DNA of 8,894 bases from an uncultured Thermomicrobiales bacterium (GTDB lineage: Bacteria > Chloroflexota > Chloroflexia > Thermomicrobiales > Thermomicrobiaceae), in NCBI GenBank assembly GCA_937891245.1, contig CALAGB010000168.1:1-8894 (forward strand), given 5' to 3'. This document shows positions 5,203 to 8,894 of the stretch, piece by piece (position 1 is the first letter of the stretch; each line of letters opens with the position of its first letter). The notes below the pieces were generated by a model. It did no database searches. It worked only from the letters and a program-made list of their open reading frames with translations, and was not told where the DNA came from. A program made the position numbers and the translations under genes.

Positions 5203-6972
5203 ATGAACCGTCCCATCAATGAGGATGAGACCATGCGGCCCCGGCTCTATCGATACCGGCTGCACCGGCGCGATGCGCTGCGTGTACTCGGTCTCTCTGG
5301 TCTCACCCTACTGGCCGCCTGCACCTCGAAGAGCTCCAGCAGCGAACCGGATAGCACCGCGACCAGCGGCGGTTCGTCGGGTGATGTCTCCACGGCCGTC
5401 CCCACCACCTCAAGCTCGGGAGCGGCAACGCCATCCGCAAGCACGACAGCGGCCGCCACCACCCCGCCGAAACAGGGCGGCAAGCTGGCGATCGCGGTCG
5501 ATCAGGAGCCGCCAACGCTCGATCCGCTCGCCTCGCCGTCGGCCATCACCTTCACCATGACGACCTCGGCCAGCGAGAGCCTGCTCTTCCTGACCGACAA
5601 GCGCGAACTGCAGCCGTGGCTCGCCGCTTCCTATGAAGCGACGCCCGACGGCATGTCGGTCACCTTCAAGCTACGCGACGACGTCACATTTCAGGACGAT
5701 ACCGCCTTCAATGCCGACGCCGTGAAATGGAATCTCGACCGCATCGTCGATCCGAACTTCAAGGCGGGCGCCTCGCTCAGCACGCTCTCCGGCTACACCG
5801 GCGCCGACGTCATCGACCCGCAGACGATCAAGGTGAATTTCAAGGAGCCGTACGCGCCCTTCCTCACCTACGCCGCCAGCCCCTTCCTCGTCTTCCTTTC
5901 GCCGGAAGGGACGCAGAAGCAAGGCAACGAGGTAACGACCAAGCCGATCACCACCGGGCCATACCGGTTCACCGAATACGTCGCCAAGGACCACGCCACA
6001 ATGGAACGCTGGGACGGCTACAAGCGGAAGGCGCCCTGGTCCGATCATGACGGACCCGGCTTCCTCGATTCGATCACCTGGCGCTTCGTGCCGGAGGCGG
6101 CCACGCGTTCAACAACGGTCGAAACGGGCGAAGTGCAGGTCGCGACACCGATCAGCTCGCCGCAGGACATTGCACGCTTCAAGTCGTCCAAGGACGTCAA
6201 GATTCAGCAGGCCGACTGGGTCGGCGTGCCGCTCGTTATCCTGCTCAACACCCAGAAGGCGCCGACCGATGACGTCAATGTGCGCAAGGCGATTAACCAG
6301 GCGATCGACAAGCAGTCGATGATCAACACGCTCTTCGCGGGCACCGGTAAGGAAGCCTACGGCTACCTGGCACAGGCGCTCTTGCCGGTGCCGGACCTGA
6401 AGGACATCTACCCCTTCGACCCTGACAAGGCGAATCAGACGCTCGAAGACAGCGGCTGGAAGAAATCCGGCGACGTCCGCGAGAAGAATGGCCAACCACT
6501 GAAGCTCATCTTCAACACGATCGACTACGGCGGCGGTCCCGATCCGACGTCAGAGTTCATCCAGGGGCAACTGCGGGCGGTCGGCATCGACGTCGAGATC
6601 AAGTCGCAGGCGCGCCCGCCCTTCTACGAGGACAACTACAACGGCGCGACCCACGCCACGACGATCTTCCTGCGCATCGGCGAGTACGATTCGATCTACA
6701 GCATGTTCCACTCGCAGTACATCGGGGCGAATTTCAACTGGTCGCGGCTGAACGATCCGGATATCGACAAAGCGCTCCAACAAGGGCGCCAGGAGATGGA
6801 CCCCGACAAGCGCAAGCAGCTTTACGCCGATCTGGAAAAGAAGCTGATGGACGTCGCGCCGGGCGTGCCGCTGATCGACCAATACTCGGTCTGGGCGCTC
6901 CGCTCCAACGTCAGCGGCCTCAAATTCAATGGCTTCACCTACCCGATCGTCTCCGATCTGGCGCTGAGCTAG
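5203..6972 (+). CDS. Family 5 ABC-transporter solute-binding lipoprotein
   Basis: The 589-aa product is a peptide/nickel-type (DppA/OppA, SBP_bac_5) binding protein. The N-terminus has HRRDALRVLG (residues 21-30), a twin-arginine-like motif, then a hydrophobic stretch and a lipobox LLAAC with C40 as the lipidated Cys. Residues 41-90 are a Ser/Thr/Ala/Pro-rich tether. The binding domain begins at GGKLAIAVDQEPPTLDP (92-108) and includes the family region RDDVTFQDDTAFN with ADAVKWNLDRI (159-181). The length is normal. It would sit outside the cytoplasmic membrane and deliver oligopeptides or other solutes to a permease. No permease or ATPase gene lies within the window and the next gene is convergent, so it is an orphan here. 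The ATG at 5203 follows AGGAGG by 4 nt, and two promoter candidates lie upstream. Confidence 0.93.
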   Translation: MNRPINEDETMRPRLYRYRLHRRDALRVLGLSGLTLLAACTSKSSSSEPDSTATSGGSSGDVSTAVPTTSSSGAATPSASTTAAATTPPKQGGKLAIAVDQEPPTLDPLASPSAITFTMTTSASESLLFLTDKRELQPWLAASYEATPDGMSVTFKLRDDVTFQDDTAFNADAVKWNLDRIVDPNFKAGASLSTLSGYTGADVIDPQTIKVNFKEPYAPFLTYAASPFLVFLSPEGTQKQGNEVTTKPITTGPYRFTEYVAKDHATMERWDGYKRKAPWSDHDGPGFLDSITWRFVPEAATRSTTVETGEVQVATPISSPQDIARFKSSKDVKIQQADWVGVPLVILLNTQKAPTDDVNVRKAINQAIDKQSMINTLFAGTGKEAYGYLAQALLPVPDLKDIYPFDPDKANQTLEDSGWKKSGDVREKNGQPLKLIFNTIDYGGGPDPTSEFIQGQLRAVGIDVEIKSQARPPFYEDNYNGATHATTIFLRIGEYDSIYSMFHSQYIGANFNWSRLNDPDIDKALQQGRQEMDPDKRKQLYADLEKKLMDVAPGVPLIDQYSVWALRSNVSGLKFNGFTYPIVSDLALS

Positions 6973-6980
6973 CGCGCACC

Positions 6981-7036
6981 GGCGGTTCCGCCTTCACCCC
7001 GGCCCCTCTCTCGTTCGAGACGGGAGAGGGGCCGGG
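6981..7036. terminator. Convergent terminator-like hairpin
   Basis: A 13-bp perfect stem, CCCGGCCCCTCTC (6998-7010) with GAGAGGGGCCGGG (7024-7036), lies 25 bp after the lipoprotein stop and 15 bp before the stop of the opposing GNAT gene. A smaller GGCG-GTTC-CGCC hairpin (6981-6992) precedes it. The loop can also form TCTCG-TT-CGAGA. There is no T-run in either direction, but the stability and position support termination for both genes. Confidence 0.6.
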
Positions 7037-7051
7037 AATGAGGGGCGCGGC

Positions 7052-7675
7052 TCAGTGCACGTGTTGTGTAGCAGGTGAATCGATGCGGCGACCAATGTAC
7101 GGCAGTTCGTCTGCCTGGACTTCGAGGTAGATGACGTCCCAGAGGCGGTTGCCTTTGAGGTGTGCCTGCCGCTGGCGGCCGAATTCACGGAAGCCGACGC
7201 GCTGGTAGGAGCGGAGCTCCGAGAGATTGAATTCGTAGGTCATCAGGAAGAGCGTTTCGAGCTTGAGCGCCGTGAAGGCGTAGTCAAGCATCAGACGGCC
7301 GGTTTCGGTGCCGTAGTCGCGCGACTGACTGGCGAACTCGCCGATGTGTAGGAAGAACTCGGCCGACTGATCGTTCGTGTCGATATCGATCAGGCCGGTA
7401 ATGCCGATCGGCCGAAGCGTTTTCAGCTCGTAAATGGTGAACCAGGCGTGCTCGTCCGTCAGCACCAGATCGTCGTACCAGGGGCCGTCCTCATCCAGCA
7501 GAACCGACCAGGCGTCGCCGGACATCGCCCGCAGGGCGAAGAAGCCGTCGCGCCAGCGACGATAGACCGGGAGCAGATCGCGCCGGAGCGGACCGAGCGC
7601 CACCCGGCTTCCGATGATATCGAACGTCGGCCGTGTCTCGTTCTGCATGTCCGGTTTGCCGCTATCTCGCTGCAA
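7052..7675 (-). CDS. GNAT N-acetyltransferase (paralog 3, altered acetyl-CoA loop)
   Basis: The 207-aa product belongs to the same group as the other two GNATs: opening FDIIGSRVALGPLRRDLLPVY, core SAEFFLHIG, helix LMLDYAFTALKLE, motif B YQRVGFREFGRQRQA, and ending WDVIYLEV. Motif A differs: the paralogs' RGKGYGTEATR is here QSRDYGTETGR (residues 117-127), so the first Gly of R/Q-x-x-G-x-G is Asp120. This may weaken acetyl-CoA binding or alter function. The TTG at 7675 is preferred because AAGGGA lies 8 nt upstream; the later ATG at 7648 has no ribosome-binding site. The gene lies on the same strand as the alpha/beta hydrolase, 180 bp downstream of its stop, so it may be co-transcribed or have its own promoter. 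Confidence 0.87.
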   Translation of the reverse strand: MQRDSGKPDMQNETRPTFDIIGSRVALGPLRRDLLPVYRRWRDGFFALRAMSGDAWSVLLDEDGPWYDDLVLTDEHAWFTIYELKTLRPIGITGLIDIDTNDQSAEFFLHIGEFASQSRDYGTETGRLMLDYAFTALKLETLFLMTYEFNLSELRSYQRVGFREFGRQRQAHLKGNRLWDVIYLEVQADELPYIGRRIDSPATQHVH

Positions 7676-7751
7676 GCCCGCTATCCCTTCTGGTTCCGTT
7701 ACACTCGATCGAGCGAAGCGCCGACTCGATCACTCTCAGCTTAACCGCGTT

Positions 7752-7765
7752 TGCGCTTATGCGCA
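7752..7765. repeat. Small hairpin in the 7676-7855 gap
   Basis: TGCGC-TTAT-GCGCA is a 5-bp stem with a 4-nt loop. The 180-bp gap also has a near-direct repeat, CCTGCCCGTTCGT (7789-7801) and CCTGTCCGTTCGT (7834-7846), flanking a TCCTC-TTG-GAGGA hairpin (7809-7821). No gene is supported here, and no clear promoter for the downstream GNAT was found. Confidence 0.35.
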
Positions 7766-7855
7766 CCCCCTCTAAAGGTTGGGGTTCACCTGCCCGTTCG
7801 TCCATCCGTCCTCTTGGAGGATATGACCTGTGGCCTGTCCGTTCGTGTAGCGCGG

Positions 7856-8674
7856 TTACGACTCGGTTAAAAACTCCAGCACGGCGCTCACAAATTCGTC
7901 CGGCCGTTCCCGATGAATCGTGTGGCCGGTGTCGTGATACTGTACCAGGCGACAGCCGCTCTGTGCGCTCATCGCCGCGCGAGCATCAGCCGGTACGAGC
8001 GCTGCGCCATGCTCCGGGTCAGCCTGCAACAACAAGATCCGATGCGAGAGCGGTTGCAGCGTTGCGGCAAAGCCGGCGTCGTCCATCCCGCACATCTCTA
8101 TTAGGGCAAGAAACGGTCCATCAGCCGTAGCACGCAACCATTCAGTTTCGCGCCGTAATTCTTCTTCACTCCGGCCAGGATGAATTCCATGAAGGGCAAT
8201 GTACGTCTGCTGTTCCGTGCAGCGTTTCGCGCTCAGCAAAGCACCGAGCCAGGTGCGCGTATGCTCATCGCGCTGCGATGGGGGATCTTCCAGAACGACC
8301 CGGAGCACCCGCTCCGGCGCATGAACGGCCAGTTCCAGCGCGACCAGCGCACCGAGCGAATGTCCGAGCACGTCGGCTTGCGTGATCTCGAGCGCGTCGA
8401 GCACGCCAACGGCGTCCGCCGCATAATCGCGCAGCGCATAGCCGTTGTCCGGCCACTCGCTCCGGTAATGGCCGCGCAGGTCGGGCATGATGAGCCGGAA
8501 ACGTTCCGACAGCGCCGTAACAACCGGCTGCCAGCACTCAGCCCGATCGTAAAGGCCGTGCAGCAAGAGCAGCGGCGGCTTCTCGGTGGTGCCGCACTCC
8601 AGCACACGTAGGCGGATACCGTTCGCAGTCATGCTGCGTTCGCGTATGTTCGAGCCGGTCTTCATCGTATCCAC
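7856..8674 (-). CDS. Alpha/beta-fold hydrolase
   Basis: The 272-aa product is a typical single-domain alpha/beta hydrolase. The oxyanion motif is LLLLHGLYD (residues 35-43), followed by DLRGHYRSEWP (65-75) and the nucleophile elbow GHSLG with S106. A likely acid is D219 (LLLQADPEHG), and the catalytic His is H251 in DTGHTIHRERPDEF. The family includes esterases, lactonases, haloperoxidase-like and epoxide-hydrolase-like enzymes; the substrate cannot be assigned. There is no signal peptide. The GTG at 8674 is chosen because GGAGG lies 8 nt upstream; an ATG at 8665 is too far from it, and an ATG at 8632 lacks a site but would also leave the domain intact. The upstream region is repeat array 2, whose outermost decayed unit contains this ribosome-binding site. 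Confidence 0.88.
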   Translation of the reverse strand: MDTMKTGSNIRERSMTANGIRLRVLECGTTEKPPLLLLHGLYDRAECWQPVVTALSERFRLIMPDLRGHYRSEWPDNGYALRDYAADAVGVLDALEITQADVLGHSLGALVALELAVHAPERVLRVVLEDPPSQRDEHTRTWLGALLSAKRCTEQQTYIALHGIHPGRSEEELRRETEWLRATADGPFLALIEMCGMDDAGFAATLQPLSHRILLLQADPEHGAALVPADARAAMSAQSGCRLVQYHDTGHTIHRERPDEFVSAVLEFLTES

Positions 8675-8678
8675 AGTC

Positions 8679-8894
8679 GCAGCCTCCACTTGAAAACGAT
8701 GATCGACGTTCGTGCGTCCGCGCCCAGCGATCGTTCGTGGCGTCCCAATGAACGATGCGGCGGCCGACCCCGCCCGGGTGAAGATCGTGAGGATCCCGAG
8801 CGTTCGTGCCGCCCGACCGCCGCCCGGGTGAAGATCGCCACGGCCCCCGAGCGTTGATTGCGCCCCGACCCCGCCCGGGGATAAATGCCCGGGC
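8679..8894. repeat. Array 2: ~50-bp CCCGGG-phased repeats, cut by window end
   Basis: CCCGGG occurs at 8773, 8823, 8874 and 8888, with a decayed copy (CCCAGC) at 8723. Steps are 50, 50, 51 and 14 bp, the same arrangement as in array 1. Reading outward on the minus strand, the units again have CCCGGGCG, GGTCGGG and a CTCGGGATC-like middle. The 20 bp at 8861-8880 are an exact direct copy of 3869-3888. Only the arm pointing at the alpha/beta hydrolase is in the window; by analogy a second arm should follow beyond 8894. Confidence 0.8.
8870..8894. repeat. Palindromic core of array 2
   Basis: Two CCCGGG sites 14 bp apart enclose ATAAAT. The 25 bp are the exact reverse complement of the array 1 core at 3932-3956. 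The window ends at its last base. Confidence 0.8.

Noticed and set aside
5671..6048. Minus-strand ORF inside the solute-binding protein
   Set aside because: Antisense frame of a well-supported gene, produced by GC-rich codon use.
7824..7871. 15-codon plus-strand ORF with GGAGG before its ATG
   Set aside because: The GGAGG is part of a small hairpin, it is very short, and it overlaps the end of the alpha/beta hydrolase antisense.
3932..8894. Composite transposon bounded by inverted repeats
   Set aside because: No transposase or target-site duplication is visible, and the repeats are arrays with internal symmetry rather than simple terminal repeats.

Overview
The window reads as GC-rich chromosomal DNA from a free-living bacterium. 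Several traits together suggest Chloroflexota, perhaps near Thermomicrobia: GC-rich codon use, a lipoprotein with a twin-arginine start and a long Ser/Thr linker, a small zinc-ribbon protein of a type common there, and SmaI-rich (CCCGGG) intergenic repeats. This placement is inference from style, not a database match. No rRNA, tRNA, CRISPR array, transposase or phage gene was found.

Layout. Positions 1-1484 are read on the minus strand: a Nudix hydrolase (1484-894), a small uncharacterised helical protein (851-462), then a leader region and a zinc-ribbon protein cut by the window start (254-1). Divergent from the Nudix gene, a class I SAM methyltransferase (1601-2260) and a RimJ/RimL-type GNAT acetyltransferase (2265-2852) form a tight two-gene operon on the plus strand. 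It converges on a dienelactone-hydrolase-family gene (3665-2892, minus). Behind that gene's promoter lies a 0.4 kb array of ~50-bp repeats (3789-4197). Next come a second GNAT (4801-4190, minus), a 400-bp divergent promoter region, and a family 5 extracellular solute-binding lipoprotein (5203-6972, plus). A convergent hairpin separates that from a third GNAT (7675-7052, minus), with an alpha/beta hydrolase (8674-7856, minus) upstream of it. A second ~50-bp repeat array (8679-8894) runs off the window end.

How the genes fit together. There is no single evident pathway. The recognisable enzymes are small-molecule modifying or hydrolysing (Nudix, methyltransferase, three GNATs, two alpha/beta-hydrolase-fold enzymes) plus one uptake lipoprotein without its permease or ATPase genes. 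This resembles an accessory metabolic or detoxification neighbourhood with local GNAT duplication.

The most unusual content is non-coding. Both arrays use the same ~50-bp unit starting with CCCGGG, and in both the units point away from a core made of two CCCGGG sites 14 bp apart around an AT-rich hexamer. In array 1 both arms are visible; in array 2 only one arm is inside the window. The two cores are exact 25-bp inverted copies. The array ends lie directly against a predicted promoter, a stop codon and a ribosome-binding site.
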